From Nematostella vectensis (Eukaryota > Cnidaria > Anthozoa > Actiniaria > Edwardsiidae), in the NCBI RefSeq assembly GCF_932526225.1, contig NC_064038.1, forward strand, positions 6,599,822 through 6,663,821: a stretch of DNA of 64,000 bases, read 5' to 3'. This document shows positions 46,101 to 54,157 of the stretch, in pieces; the stretch's first letter is position 1; every line of letters starts with the position of its first letter. The notes under the pieces are model-generated. The model was not told the DNA's origin. It ran no database searches and worked only from the letters and a program-made list of their open reading frames with translations. A program made the translations under genes and the position numbers.

Positions 46101-48013
46101 GATGGCCACGAAATTCTTGACCATTACCAGTATGGAGGCAAAGAACTTTTCACTGGTCGCGTGTGAGGTTGTGACTTACTCATTCCGTAAGTATACCAGA
46201 TAGATACTAGAGCTACTTACCTTTATTTTGTTTTCAAGATGGATGGTACCTGTCCGTATAATAGGAGGTGCCGTTAATAGGGAGATGTTTGTTATAGCGA
46301 GTTATCTGTAAGGAAGATAAACGTGTAGTAATAGCGAGATATCCGTGATAGTAAGATTGTCCGTGAAAGCAAGTGTCCATGGTAGCGAGTGTCCATTTTA
46401 GAAAGTGTCCATGGTAGCGATGATAGCGAGTTGTCAAATTTGCGAGTTGTCTGTAATAGCCAGTTGTCTGTAATAGCGAGTGTAAATAATAGCGAGTTTA
46501 CTATAATATTAAGGTATTGGTAATATCAAGATGTCTGTGGTGGCAAGGTGAACGATTTGATATCATATCATGATACAAGCACTTTGTCAACCATAGGTGA
46601 AGAAAATATTATGCTTGCTTTCCGTAGGTAACCCACAAGAAGCAAATGGCGTCAAGCGAGAGCTGTGGAAGCAAGTCTCCTATAAACAGACCACGACCAT
46701 GCGAGATAACCCCGTATTCAAAAGCTCCGCCTCCTTGTCTCACGTGATTACATCTTTTGACGCGCCGAGGGATGCCGACGAGAATTACGCACAAAGGCTC
46801 ACGGGATACCTTCAGGTGGGTGAGAGATTATAAGCACTGTTTAGTATAGGGTATACTCGATGATTCTGCTGTGGGTACTCTTGATACGAAGGCGTAGCCA
46901 GGATTTCTAAAATGAGGTAGGGTTAGGGGGTGGCAAAAGACCCTTCAATACATGTTCTCCTACGTTTTCTAATGTTTTGCCAACAGCTCAAGATGGGGGA
47001 AGGGAGACGGGCCCCTGGCTACGCCCTTGATAACGAACCTGCTATGATCTCAACACTTGCGTAAGCAGAATAAACCTAACCCTCCTAAAGCAAATACAAA
47101 TTTTTAAGAGAAAAAAGCGTCTGCCAGACAAAAAGCAAAGAATGGCCGCCTAAAATTGTCGTGCGCGTTAATTAATGAACGTTTAGAAACAATATTTGGC
47201 AACCAATGAATGCCAGCAACACATCACGTGTTGGTTAGTTCTTTCATTTTTTCGTGTAGTTATTTGGAAGTCCAACGTCAATATTGCACATTGAAAGGTA
47301 TGGTGAATAAATAGCTGTGGGCAAGGGGTAGGGGGGTAGGGGGGACTTGTCATTCTACCAATGCAAGATTCAAGCAAATCGAGCCGGTTCCTACCGGTTT
47401 TTCTTCAGAAATTTAGTAACAAAGCCGAAGCACCATGTCTACAAGATGCCTAGGGAATAATAATAATAAAAAAGGTAAAAAAATATGCCTAGGACTGACA
47501 AAGAACAAAGAACTGACATATGAGTGTATACGAGACGACATCATTAAAAAAGACGCGTCATTACGCAGGCACGTACACAGAGGCGTGTGTGTAGGGTACG
47601 CGGCCAAAAACTTGATCATTTCTTATATTAAGGCATCTTCATAAATTATGCTTTTTCCATATGATTCCTATGAGTGCGCACCCCCCCCCCCCCCCCTTCC
47701 CTCAGCCAATCCTGGATATGCGTTTGTCTCGTACATGCAAAACCAAAACGAATTTTCTAAAAGGCGCAGACGCATCTTTGAGGCGTCCCCTCATATATTA
47801 AAATAGGGTTATTATTGATGCAAACTATCCGCCGCCTCAGGTGCCTTTCACTGGCAACTACACATTCTACATTTCCTGTGACGACCAATGCGAGCTGTGG
47901 AAGTTTGACGTAGAGGATGAGGGTATTGGCTACCAGCCCATCCCTGGCGACATGAAGAGGATGTCCCCCCTGACGAAGGCTGACCAGCGCACGGCCTACA
48001 ATCAGTGGTTTAG
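31055..48013 (+). CDS. large multidomain lectin-type extracellular protein (MAM3-CTLD-LamG-CTLD-F-lectin-PA14), 3' end not in window
   Basis: Nineteen exons with matching phases give 1377 codons without a frame break: 31055-31148, 33123-33248, 34191-34444, 34584-34710, 34787-34873, 35540-35805, 36203-36314, 36683-36823, 37407-37675, 38478-38568, 39398-39614, 40451-40599, 41706-42116, 43280-43915, 44399-44794, 45334-45440, 45898-46186, 46628-46815, 47841-48013. Order of domains: signal peptide, MAM x3, an unrecognised ~120 aa segment, a C-type-lectin-like domain, a LamG-like domain, a second lectin-like domain, an F-type (fucolectin) domain, and half of a PA14 domain. All are extracellular adhesion or glycan-binding modules, so it is probably a secreted or surface protein. 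Whether membrane segments follow is unknown. The last exon ends in a phase-2 donor and the tRNA array begins 140 bp later, so further exons lie beyond the window or have been lost. Confidence 0.8.
32117..32626. mobile_element. GCTATCTCTTAGGG-family element, with a nested MITE
   Basis: Begins in a G tract, followed by CTCCAGAAAAGTAGACGGGG and repeated CTATCTCTTAGGG words. Related copies are at about 37800-38161 and 40972-41470. No ORF. It lies in intron 1 of the lectin gene. Confidence 0.5.
32354..32539. mobile_element. 186 bp MITE nested in the intron-1 element
   Basis: Inverted ends of about 39 bp share GTGCACACT and ACATAACGACATGGG, with three or four mismatches between arms. The interior has further CGACAT words. 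No clear TSD. Confidence 0.7.
32636..33172 (+). repeat. tandem duplication including a truncated exon copy
   Basis: About 290 bp at 32636-32923 recurs as 32924-33172. Each copy ends in an acceptor (TTTGTAG) and the first 45-50 bp of the MAM1 exon. The first copy breaks off after GGTTCAG and runs straight into the second repeat, leaving a pseudo-exon at about 32876-32923 without a donor. Confidence 0.85.
33123..33248 (+). CDS. lectin gene exon 2: MAM1, part 1
   Basis: Encodes DCSFD, LCNW, AEWTLL and [14 protein letters not shown], the N-terminal signature of MAM domains with its first two cysteines. Phase 1 in and out. Confidence 0.85.
33691..33950. mobile_element. MITE, GCCGTAGCAGG family, copy 3, with internal duplication
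   Basis: Starts CAGGGCCGTAGCA (33691) and ends near GCCTGCTAC (33938-33946). About 100 bp of its interior, from AAAAATATAAGGCAATGA onward, is tandemly duplicated. It lies in intron 2 of the lectin gene. Confidence 0.65.
34191..34444 (+). CDS. lectin gene exon 3: MAM1, part 2
   Basis: [27 protein letters not shown] and LSVYV are the MAM core strands. Phase 1 in, 0 out. The usual central cysteine is replaced (GPLTMSF). Confidence 0.85.
34584..34710 (+). CDS. lectin gene exon 4: MAM1, part 3
   Basis: [22 protein letters not shown] and LVC form the closing strands and last cysteine of MAM1, followed by an acidic linker. Phase 0 in, 1 out. Confidence 0.85.
34787..34873 (+). CDS. lectin gene exon 5: MAM2, part 1 (short)
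   Basis: [13 protein letters not shown] and LQWTRG match a MAM start. At 87 bp it is shorter than the equivalent exons of MAM1 and MAM3 and lacks the TGP.DH segment. Phase 1 in and out. Confidence 0.75.
35076..35221. mobile_element. short MITE in intron 5
   Basis: Ends GGCATAGCCAGG and CCTGGCTACACC form an imperfect inverted pair. The interior repeats a TACAGTATAATATAAG word. It resembles the element at 46890-47026. Confidence 0.5.
35540..35805 (+). CDS. lectin gene exon 6: MAM2, part 2
   Basis: [24 protein letters not shown] and GTLEVLLFE follow the MAM core. Phase 1 in, 0 out, as in MAM1. Confidence 0.8.
36016..36105. repeat. 18 bp tandem repeat, five copies
   Basis: GGGACCCTACCGTGTTTT starts at 36016, 36034, 36052, 36070 and 36088, essentially perfect. 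It lies in intron 6. Confidence 0.95.
36203..36314 (+). CDS. lectin gene exon 7: MAM2, part 3
   Basis: [22 protein letters not shown] and GLC close MAM2. Phase 0 in, 1 out. Confidence 0.8.
36683..36823 (+). CDS. lectin gene exon 8: MAM3, part 1
   Basis: [23 protein letters not shown] and GPFADHTTG give a full MAM start. Phase 1 in and out. Confidence 0.85.
37407..37675 (+). CDS. lectin gene exon 9: MAM3, part 2
   Basis: [29 protein letters not shown] and MSLLVVF form the MAM core, here with the central cysteine. Phase 1 in, 0 out. Confidence 0.85.
37800..38161. mobile_element. GCTATCTCTTAGGG-family element copy in intron 9
   Basis: Shares AGCAAAATCAATTTTAACCC followed by GGGATAGCAC with the copy at 40972-41470. 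The ends are less clear; it finishes in a CT/C-rich tract. Confidence 0.45.
38478..38568 (+). CDS. lectin gene exon 10: MAM3, part 3
   Basis: [22 protein letters not shown] and GAC close MAM3. Phase 0 in, 1 out. Confidence 0.85.
38738..39010 (-). repeat. dispersed repeat segment shared with 6590-6880
   Basis: The reverse complement closely matches 6590-6880, including blocks around ACCAGACCCCCAAAACGACA and AACGCGGTCACTTCCA. It lies in intron 10 of the lectin gene. Confidence 0.75.
39398..39614 (+). CDS. lectin gene exon 11: unrecognised segment
   Basis: Alternating hydrophobic residues ([28 protein letters not shown]) suggest a beta-sandwich. No cysteines. I do not recognise the domain. Phase 1 in, 2 out. 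Confidence 0.75.
40451..40599 (+). CDS. lectin gene exon 12: unrecognised segment, continued
   Basis: [17 protein letters not shown] and [18 protein letters not shown] continue the segment of exon 11, with adjacent cysteines. Phase 2 in, 1 out. Confidence 0.75.
40900..41720. repeat. ~62 bp tandem repeat made of an intron-exon boundary
   Basis: Six units containing a cag/cat + ACYCTTCTATCAGCTTT-like junction occur near 40914, 40958, 41527, 41589, 41651 and 41706. Only the last is the real acceptor of exon 13. The intron 12 end and the first bases of exon 13 have thus been amplified, and unit 2 is split by the element at 40972-41470. Confidence 0.85.
40972..41470. mobile_element. 499 bp TIR element with 10 bp TSD, inside the 62 bp repeat
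   Basis: CCCTTCTACC flanks both sides (40962-40971 and 41471-41480). The left end is a 25 bp G tract; the right end is TCCCCCCGGG. The ends carry inverted GACGGG and CTCGA words. The interior has CTAAGGGATAGCAC-type repeats. No ORF. Confidence 0.75.
41706..42116 (+). CDS. lectin gene exon 13: C-type-lectin-like domain 1
   Basis: A single exon encodes a whole [13 protein letters not shown] and [38 protein letters not shown] and APVLCQ. An EPS triplet stands where EPN or QPD usually confers sugar choice, and WND is present, so calcium-dependent binding is plausible but its specificity is unclear. Phase 1 in and out. Confidence 0.85.
42231..42985. mobile_element. 755 bp foldback element
   Basis: The outer ~120 bp at each end are nearly perfect inverted copies (outermost word TGACATTAGTGTTGC). 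Inverted similarity continues towards the centre (blocks near 42460-42560 and 42590-42750 around GCGCGCGCT), so nearly the whole element is palindromic. No ORF. It lies in intron 13. Confidence 0.85.
43280..43915 (+). CDS. lectin gene exon 14: LamG-like (concanavalin A-like) domain
   Basis: One large exon, 211 codons. [62 protein letters not shown] and [14 protein letters not shown] are the strand pattern of LamG/pentraxin-like sandwiches. Phase 1 in and out. Confidence 0.85.
44399..44794 (+). CDS. lectin gene exon 15: second C-type-lectin-like domain
   Basis: Six or more cysteines with [42 protein letters not shown] and GFVCQ, a divergent CTLD layout. WND and EPN motifs are absent, so sugar binding is doubtful. 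Phase 1 in and out. Confidence 0.7.
45334..45440 (+). CDS. lectin gene exon 16: F-type lectin domain, part 1
   Basis: [12 protein letters not shown], then [10 protein letters not shown] matches the start of fucolectin (F-type lectin) domains. Phase 1 in, 0 out. Confidence 0.8.
45476..45578. repeat. 103 bp hairpin-forming inverted repeat
   Basis: The arms share CAATTAGACTAC and GTTTTCTATGAGTCA, separated by about 25 bp. It lies in intron 16. A second inverted pair (about 45583 and 45738) surrounds the next 170 bp. Confidence 0.75.
45898..46186 (+). CDS. lectin gene exon 17: F-type lectin domain, part 2
   Basis: [24 protein letters not shown] and QCGDAV carry the fucolectin core with the adjacent cysteine pair. 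The usual RVDLG is diverged to RITLD. Phase 0 in, 1 out. Confidence 0.8.
46290..46500. repeat. degenerate ~18 bp TAGCGAG repeat
   Basis: About ten imperfect copies of GTGTCCRTAATAGCGA-like units in intron 17. Confidence 0.7.
46628..46815 (+). CDS. lectin gene exon 18: PA14 domain, part 1
   Basis: [10 protein letters not shown], then [19 protein letters not shown] and [13 protein letters not shown] match the beginning of PA14 domains. Phase 1 in, 0 out. Confidence 0.8.
46890..47026. mobile_element. ~137 bp MITE with TSD in intron 18
   Basis: Ends GGCGTAGCCAGG and CCTGGCTACGCC are perfectly inverted. Flanks TTGATACGA (46881-46889) and TTGATAACGA (47027-47036) look like a TSD with one indel. 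Confidence 0.7.
47841..48013 (+). CDS. lectin gene exon 19: PA14 domain, part 2
   Basis: [20 protein letters not shown] is the core of PA14 domains. The exon ends FR in phase 2 with donor GTAAAG. The remaining PA14 strands are not in the window. Confidence 0.8.
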
Positions 48014-48153
48014 GTAAAGTACATATGAATCTTGCCATAGTAGAACCGAAATTTTTAGCTTTAACACACCCTACGTAGAACGGAATGACGAATGACGTCG
48101 GTCTCTAAGCCGTCGAGTACCGTAGTCATTTTCGGTCCTAAAAAAAGGGAGCT

Positions 48154-48226
48154 ACCTCCATAATTTAATGGATATGATGTCGGCCTCCTAAGCCGAAGGT
48201 TGCGGGTTCGAGTCCCGTCGGGGGTG
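48154..48226 (+). tRNA. tRNA-Arg(CCT) copy 1, most diverged
   Basis: Anticodon loop CTCCTAA and T arm are normal. The 5' half is altered (ACCTCCATAATTTAATGG), giving a mismatch at pair 7-66 and a changed A box. Confidence 0.6.
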
Positions 48227-48434
48227 TTCATTTTTGTTCCCTTTTCGATCAGCATTGATAGCAAAACCTAGCTAGCTCTACAAAATGCACTGCTTGATAA
48301 TCAAACAGTCGTCACTGGTAATCTTATTCCATTTTCAGTTCCCTGTATTCGCGTTCACTTATAATCTTTTTTCAACTCTTACTCACTCTTCTCATGTTGA
48401 AGAGGGCATTATTTGTTCTGTGAAAACGGTACAA

Positions 48435-48507
48435 GCCTACGTAGTCTAATGGATATGACGTCAGCCTCCTAAGCCCAAGGTTGCGGGTTCGAGTCCCGTC
48501 GGGGGTG
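48435..48507 (+). tRNA. tRNA-Arg(CCT) copy 2
   Basis: Position 5 is A (GCCTACG) and the anticodon stem TCAGC/GCCCA has two mismatches. Confidence 0.7.
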
Positions 48508-48719
48508 TTCTTATTTGTTCCCTTTTCGATCAGCATTGATATTATAATCTAGCTAGCCCTACAAAATGCACTGCTTGATAATTATCGAACAGTTGTCCCT
48601 CGGTAATCTTCTCCCATTTTCATTTCCCTGTATTCGCTTTCACTTATAATCTTTTTTCAACTCTTACTCACTCTTCTCATGTTGAAGAGGGCATTATTTG
48701 TTCTGTGAAAACGGTACAA

Positions 48720-48792
48720 GCCTACGTAGTCTAATGGATATGACGTCAGCCTCCTAAGCCCAAGGTTGCGGGTTCGAGTCCCGTCGGGGGTG
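48720..48792 (+). tRNA. tRNA-Arg(CCT) copy 3
   Basis: Same substitutions as copy 2, so the two are recent duplicates. Confidence 0.7.
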
Positions 48793-49003
48793 TTCTTATT
48801 TGTTCCCTTTTCGATCAGCATTGATATTATAATCTAGCTAGCTCTACAAAATGCACTGCTTGATAATCATCAAACAGTCGTCCCTCGATAATCTTATTCC
48901 ATTTTTAGTTCCCTGTATTCGCTTTCACTTATGAACTTTTTCATTTCTTACTCACTCTTCTTATGTTGATAAAGACATTATTTGTTCTGTGAAAACTGTA
49001 CAA

Positions 49004-49076
49004 GCCTCCGTAGTCTAATGGATATGACGTTGGCCTCCTAAGCCGAAGGTTGCGGGTTCGAGTCCCGTCGGGGGTG
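49004..49076 (+). tRNA. tRNA-Arg(CCT) copy 4
   Basis: Near consensus; T28 gives a T-G wobble in the anticodon stem. A and B boxes intact. Confidence 0.9.
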
Positions 49077-49289
49077 TTCATTTTTGTTCCCTTTTCAATC
49101 AGCATTGATAGCAAAACCTAGCTAGCTCTACAAAAATGCACTGCTTGATAATCATCGAACAGTTGTCCCTCGATAATCTTATTCCATTTTCATTTCCCTG
49201 TATTCGCTTTCACTTATAATCTTTTTTCAACTCTTACTCACTCTTCTCATGTTGAAGAGGGCATTATTTGTTCTGTGAAAACGGTACAA

Positions 49290-49362
49290 GCCTCCGTAGT
49301 CTAATGGATATGACGTCGGCCTCCTAAGCCGAAGGTTGCGGGTTCGAGTCCCGTCAGGGGTG
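49290..49362 (+). tRNA. tRNA-Arg(CCT) copy 5
   Basis: Acceptor 3' strand CAGGGGT has one mismatch to the 5' strand; otherwise consensus. Confidence 0.8.
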
Positions 49363-49575
49363 TTCTTCTTTGTTTCCTTTTCGATTAGCATTGATAGCAA
49401 AATCAAGCCTTCTCTACAAAATGCACTGCTTGATAATCGAAATATCATTCCTCCGTAATATGATTCCATTTTCATTTCCCTGATTTCTCTTTCTCTTATG
49501 AAGTTTTTTTTTTTCATTTCTACTCACTCTTCTCATGTTGAAGAGGGCTTTATTTGTTCTGTGAAAACTATACAA

Positions 49576-49648
49576 GCCTCCGTAGTCTAATGGATATGAA
49601 GTCGGCCTCCTAAGCCGAAGGTTGCGGGTTCGAGTCCCATCGGGGGTG
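49576..49648 (+). tRNA. tRNA-Arg(CCT) copy 6
   Basis: D stem ends GAA rather than GAC and the T stem reads CCCAT, each with one mismatch. Confidence 0.75.
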
Positions 49649-49863
49649 TTCTTTTTTGTTACCTATTCGGTCGGCATTGATAGCAAAACCTAGCTAGCTC
49701 TACAAAATGCACTGCTTGATAATAATCGAACAGTCATCCCTCGGTAATCTGATTCCATTTTCATTTCTCTGATTTCTCTTTCTCTTATAAAGTTTTTTTT
49801 TCATTTCTTACTCACTCTTCTCATGTTGAAAAGGGCATTATTTATTCTGTGAAAACGGTACAA

Positions 49864-49936
49864 GCCTCCGTAGTCTAATGGATATGACGTCGACCTCCTA
49901 AGCCGAAGGTTGCGGGTTCGAGTCCCGTCGGGGGTG
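49864..49936 (+). tRNA. tRNA-Arg(CCT) copy 7
   Basis: Anticodon stem TCGAC/GCCGA has an A-C mismatch; otherwise consensus. Confidence 0.8.
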
Positions 49937-50148
49937 TTCATTTTTGTTTCCTTATCAATCAGCATTGATAGCAAAACCTAGCTAGCTCTACAACATGCAC
50001 TCCTTGATAATCATCGAACAGTAGTCCCGCGGTACTCTTCTCCCATTTTCATTTCCCTGTATTCGCGTTAACTTATAATCTTTTTTCAACTCTTACTTAC
50101 TCTTCTCATGTTGAAGAGGGCATTATTTGTTCTGTGAAAACGGTACAA

Positions 50149-50221
50149 GCCTCCGTAGTCTAATGGATATGACGTCGGCCTCCTAAGCCGAAGGTTGCGG
50201 GTTCGAGTCCCGTCGGGGGTG
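50149..50221 (+). tRNA. tRNA-Arg(CCT) copy 8, consensus
   Basis: All stems pair: acceptor GCCTCCG/CGGGGGT with G-T at ends 1-72, D stem GTC/GAC, anticodon stem TCGGC/GCCGA with loop CTCCTAA, T stem GCGGG/CCCGT with loop TTCGAGT. The B box GGTTCGAGTCC is exact. No intron; CCA not encoded. Confidence 0.95.
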
Positions 50222-50432
50222 TTCTTATTTGTTCCCTTTTCGAGCAGCATTGATATTATATTCTAGCTAGCTCTACAAAATGCACTGCTTAATAATCATC
50301 GAGCAGTCGTCCCTCGATAATCTTATTCCATTTTTATTTCCCTATATTCGCTTTCATTTATGAACTTTTTCATTTCTTACTCACTCTTCTCATGTTCAAA
50401 AGGACATTATTTGTTCTCTGAAAACGGTACAA

Positions 50433-50505
50433 GCCTCCGTAGTCTAATGGATATGACGTCGGCCTCCTAAGCCGGAGGTTGCGGGTCCGAGCCCCGTCGG
50501 GGGTG
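50433..50505 (+). tRNA. tRNA-Arg(CCT) copy 9
   Basis: T loop reads TCCGAGC, so the B box is altered at two sites; anticodon stem has one wobble pair. Confidence 0.75.
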
Positions 50506-50717
50506 TTCATTTTTGTTTCCTTATCAATCAGCATTGTTAGCAAAACCTAGCTAGCTCTACAAAATGCAAAGCTTGATAATCATCGAATAGTTGTCCCTCG
50601 ATAATCTTATTCCATTTTCATTTCCCTGTATTCGCTTTCACTTATAATCTTTTTTCAACTCTTACTCACTCTTCTCATGTTGAAGAGGGCATTATTTGTT
50701 CTGTGAAAACGGTACAA

Positions 50718-50790
50718 GCCTCCGTAGTCTAATGGATATGACGTCGGCCTCCTAAGCCGAAGGTTGCGGGTTCGAGTCCCGTCAGGGGTG
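50718..50790 (+). tRNA. tRNA-Arg(CCT) copy 10
   Basis: Same acceptor mismatch as copy 5, its higher-order-repeat partner. Confidence 0.8.
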
Positions 50791-51002
50791 TTCTTCTTTG
50801 TTTCCTTTTCGATTAGCATTGATAGCAAAATCAAGCCTTCTCTACAAAATGCACTGCTTGATAATCGAAATATCATTCCTCCGTAATATGATTCCATTTT
50901 CATTTCCCTGATTTCTCTTTCTCTTATGAAGTTTTTTTTTTCATTTCTACTCACTCTTCTCATGTTGAAGAGGGCTTTATTTGTTCTGTGAAAACGGTAC
51001 AA

Positions 51003-51075
51003 ACCTCCGTAGTCTAATGGATATGAAGTCGGCCTCCTAAGCCGAAGGTTGCGGGTTCGAGTCCCATCGGGGGTG
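51003..51075 (+). tRNA. tRNA-Arg(CCT) copy 11
   Basis: Partner of copy 6 (GAA D stem, CCCAT T stem) with A at position 1, giving A-T at pair 1-72. Confidence 0.75.
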
Positions 51076-51290
51076 TTCTTTTTTGTTACCTATTCGGTCG
51101 GCATTGATAGCAAAACCTAGCTAGCTCTACAAAATGCACTGCTTGATAATAATCGAACAGTCATCCCTCGGTAATCTGATTCCATTTTCATTTCTCTGAT
51201 TTCTCTTTCTCTTATAAAGTTTTTTTTTCATTTCTTACTCACTCTTCTCATGTTGAAAAGGGCATTATTTATTCTGTGAAAACGGTACAA

Positions 51291-51363
51291 GCCTCCGTAG
51301 TCTAATGGATATGACGTCGACCTCCTAAGCCGAAGGTTGCGGGTTCGAGTCCCGTCGGGGGTG
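51291..51363 (+). tRNA. tRNA-Arg(CCT) copy 12
   Basis: Partner of copy 7; A-C mismatch in the anticodon stem. Confidence 0.8.
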
Positions 51364-51575
51364 TTCATTTTTGTTTCCTTATCAATCAGCATTGATAGCA
51401 AAACCTAGCTAGCTCTACAACATGCACTCCTTGATAATCATCGAACAGTTGTCCCGCGGTACTCTTCTCCCATTTTCATTTCCCTGTATTCGCGTTAACT
51501 TATAATCTTTTTTCAACTCTTACTTACTCTTCTCATGTTGAAGAGGGCATTATTTGTTCTGTGAAAACGGTACAA

Positions 51576-51648
51576 GCCTCCGTAGTCTAATGGATATGAC
51601 GTCGGCCTCCTAAGCCGAAGGTTGCGGGTTCGAGTCCCGTCGGGGGTG
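51576..51648 (+). tRNA. tRNA-Arg(CCT) copy 13, consensus
   Basis: Identical to consensus; partner of copy 8. Confidence 0.95.
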
Positions 51649-51859
51649 TTCTTATTTGTTCCCTTTTCGAGCAGCATTGATATTATATTCTAGCTAGCTC
51701 TACAAAATGCACTGCTTAATAATCATCGAGCAGTCGTCCCTCGATAATCTTATTCCATTTTTATTTCCCTATATTCGCTTTCATTTATGAACTTTTTCAT
51801 TTCTTACTCACTCTTCTCATGTTGAAAAGGACATTATTTGTTCTCTGAAAACGGTACAA

Positions 51860-51932
51860 GCCTCCGTAGTCTAATGGATATGACGTCGGCCTCCTAAGCC
51901 GGAGGTTGCGGGTCCGAGCCCCGTCGGGGGTG
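51860..51932 (+). tRNA. tRNA-Arg(CCT) copy 14
   Basis: Partner of copy 9 with the TCCGAGC T loop. Confidence 0.75.
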
Positions 51933-52143
51933 TTCATTTTTGTTTCCTTATCAATCAGCATTGTTAGCAAAACCTAGCTAGCTCTACAAAATGCAAAGCT
52001 TGATAATCATCGAATAGTTGTCACTCGGTAATCTTATTCCATTTTCAGTTCCATGTATTTGCGTTCACTTATGAACTTTTTCATTTCTTATTCACTCTTC
52101 TTATGTTAAAAAGGACATTATTTGTTCTCTGAAAACGGTACAA

Positions 52144-52216
52144 GCCTCCGTAGTCTAATGGATATGACGTCGGCCTCCTAAGCCGAAGGTTGCGGGTTCT
52201 AGTCCCTTCGGGGGTG
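52144..52216 (+). tRNA. tRNA-Arg(CCT) copy 15
   Basis: T loop TTCTAGT and T stem CCCTT; the B box is damaged. Confidence 0.65.
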
Positions 52217-52385
52217 TTCATTTTTGTTTCCTTATCAATCAGCATTGATAGCAAAACCTAGCTAGCTCAACAAAATGCACTGCTTGATAATCATCGAACA
52301 GTTGTCCCTCGGTAATCTTCTCCCATTTTCAATTTCCTGTTCTCATGTTGAAGAGGGCATTATTTGTTCTGTGAAAACGGTACAA

Positions 52386-52458
52386 GCCTCCGTAGTCTAA
52401 TGGATATGACGTCAGCCTCCTAAGCCGAAGGTTGCGGGTTCGAGTCCCGTCGGGGGTG
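52386..52458 (+). tRNA. tRNA-Arg(CCT) copy 16
   Basis: Anticodon stem TCAGC/GCCGA has an A-C mismatch. Follows a short 242 bp unit. Confidence 0.8.
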
Positions 52459-52663
52459 TTCTTATTTGTTCTCTTTTCGATCAGCATTGATAATCTAGCT
52501 AGCTCTACAAAATGCACTGCTTGATAATGGAACAGTCATCCCTCGGTAATCTTATTCCATTTTCATTTCCCTGTATTCTCTTTCTTTCATAAAGTTTCTT
52601 TTAATTGCTACTTACTCTTCTCGTGTTGAAGAGGGCATTATTTATTCTGTGAAAACGGTACAA

Positions 52664-52736
52664 GCCTCCGTAGTCTAATGGATATGACGTCGACCTCCTA
52701 AGCCGAAGGTTGCGGGTTCGAGTCCCGTCGGGGGTG
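52664..52736 (+). tRNA. tRNA-Arg(CCT) copy 17
   Basis: Like copies 7 and 12 (TCGAC stem). Confidence 0.8.
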
Positions 52737-52948
52737 TTCATTTTTGTTTCCTTATCAATCAGCATTGATAGCAAAACCTAGCTAGCTCTACAACATGCAC
52801 TCCTTGATAATCATCGAACAGTTGTCCCTCGGTACTCTTCTCCCATTTCCATTTCCCTGTATTCGCGTTAACTTATAATCTTTTTTCAACTCTTACTTAC
52901 TCTTCTCATGTTGAAGAGGGCATTATTTGTTCTGTGAAAACGGTACAA

Positions 52949-53021
52949 GCCTCCGTAGTCTAATGGATATGACGTCGGCCTCCTAAGCCGAAGGTTGCGG
53001 GTTCGAGTCCCGTCGGGGGTG
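52949..53021 (+). tRNA. tRNA-Arg(CCT) copy 18, consensus
   Basis: Identical to consensus. Confidence 0.95.
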
Positions 53022-53232
53022 TTCTTATTTGTTCCCTTTTCGAGCAGCATTGATATTATATTCTAGCTAGCTCTACAAAATGCACTGCTTAATAATCATC
53101 GAGCAGTCGTCCCTCGATAATCTTATTCCATTTTTATTTCCCTATATTCGCTTTCATTTATGAACTTTTTCATTTCTTACTCACTCTTCTCATGTTGAAA
53201 AGGACATTATTTGTTCTCTGAAAACGGTACAA

Positions 53233-53305
53233 GCCTCCGTAGTCTAATGGATATGACGTCGGCCTCCTAAGCCGGAGGTTGCGGGTCCGAGCCCCGTCGG
53301 GGGTG
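53233..53305 (+). tRNA. tRNA-Arg(CCT) copy 19
   Basis: Like copies 9 and 14 (TCCGAGC T loop). Confidence 0.75.
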
Positions 53306-53516
53306 TTCATTTTTGTTTCCTTATCAATCAGCATTGTTAGCAAAACCTAGCTAGCTCTACAAAATGCAATGCTTGATAATCATCGAACAGTTGTCACTCG
53401 GTAATCTTATTCCATTTTCAGTTCCATGTATTTGCGTTCACTTATGAACTTTTTCATTTCTTATTCACTCTTCTTATGTTAAAAAGGACATTATTTGTTC
53501 TCTGAAAACGGTACAA

Positions 53517-53589
53517 GCCTCCGTAGTCTAATGGATATGACGTCGGCCTCCTAAGCCGAAGGTTGCGGGTTCGAGTCTCGTCGGGGGTG
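53517..53589 (+). tRNA. tRNA-Arg(CCT) copy 20
   Basis: One T-stem change (CTCGT) that still allows a wobble pair; otherwise consensus. Confidence 0.9.
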
Positions 53590-53800
53590 TTCTTATTTGT
53601 TCCCTTTTCGATCAGCATTGAAATTATAATCATCTAGCTAGCTCTACAAAATGCACTGCTTAATAATCGGACAGTCGTCCCTCGATAATCTTATTCCATT
53701 TTCAGTTCAATGTATTCGCGTTCACTTATGAACTTTTTTATTTCTTACTCACTCTTCTTATATTGAAGAGGACATTATTTGTTCTCTGAAAACGGTACAA

Positions 53801-53873
53801 GCCTCCGTAGTCTAATGGATACGACGTTGGCCTCCTAAGCCGAAGGTTGCGGGTTCGAGTCCCGTCGGGGGTG
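53801..53873 (+). tRNA. tRNA-Arg(CCT) copy 21
   Basis: D region GGATACGAC and a T-G wobble in the anticodon stem; boxes intact. Confidence 0.85.
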
Positions 53874-54084
53874 TTCTTCTTTGTTTCCTTTTCGATTAGC
53901 ATTGATAGCAAAATCAAGCCTTCTCTACAAAATGCACTGCTTGATAATCGAAATATCAGTCCTCCGTAATATGATTCCATTTTCATTTCCCTGATTTCTC
54001 TTTCTCTTATGAAGTTTTTTTTTCATTTCTACTCACTCTTCTCATGTTGAAGAGGGCATTATTTGTTCTGTGAAAACGGTACAA

Positions 54085-54157
54085 GCCTCCGTAGTCTAAT
54101 GGATATGAAGTCGGCCTCCTAAGCCGAAGGTTGCCGGTTCGAGTCCCGTCGGGGGTG
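54085..54157 (+). tRNA. tRNA-Arg(CCT) copy 22
   Basis: T stem GCCGG has one mismatch and the D stem ends GAA. Confidence 0.7.

Larger units (their letters stand above)
49290..52143 (+). repeat. 5-unit higher-order repeat, two copies
   Basis: Units at 49290, 49576, 49864, 50149 and 50433 recur at 50718, 51003, 51291, 51576 and 51860 (period 1428), with the same spacer types and the same tRNA substitutions. The last three units recur once more at 52664, 52949 and 53233. Confidence 0.85.

Noticed and set aside
36016-46500. CRISPR-like reading of regularly spaced repeats
   Set aside because: The repeats are contiguous minisatellites without unique spacers, in a eukaryotic intron context.
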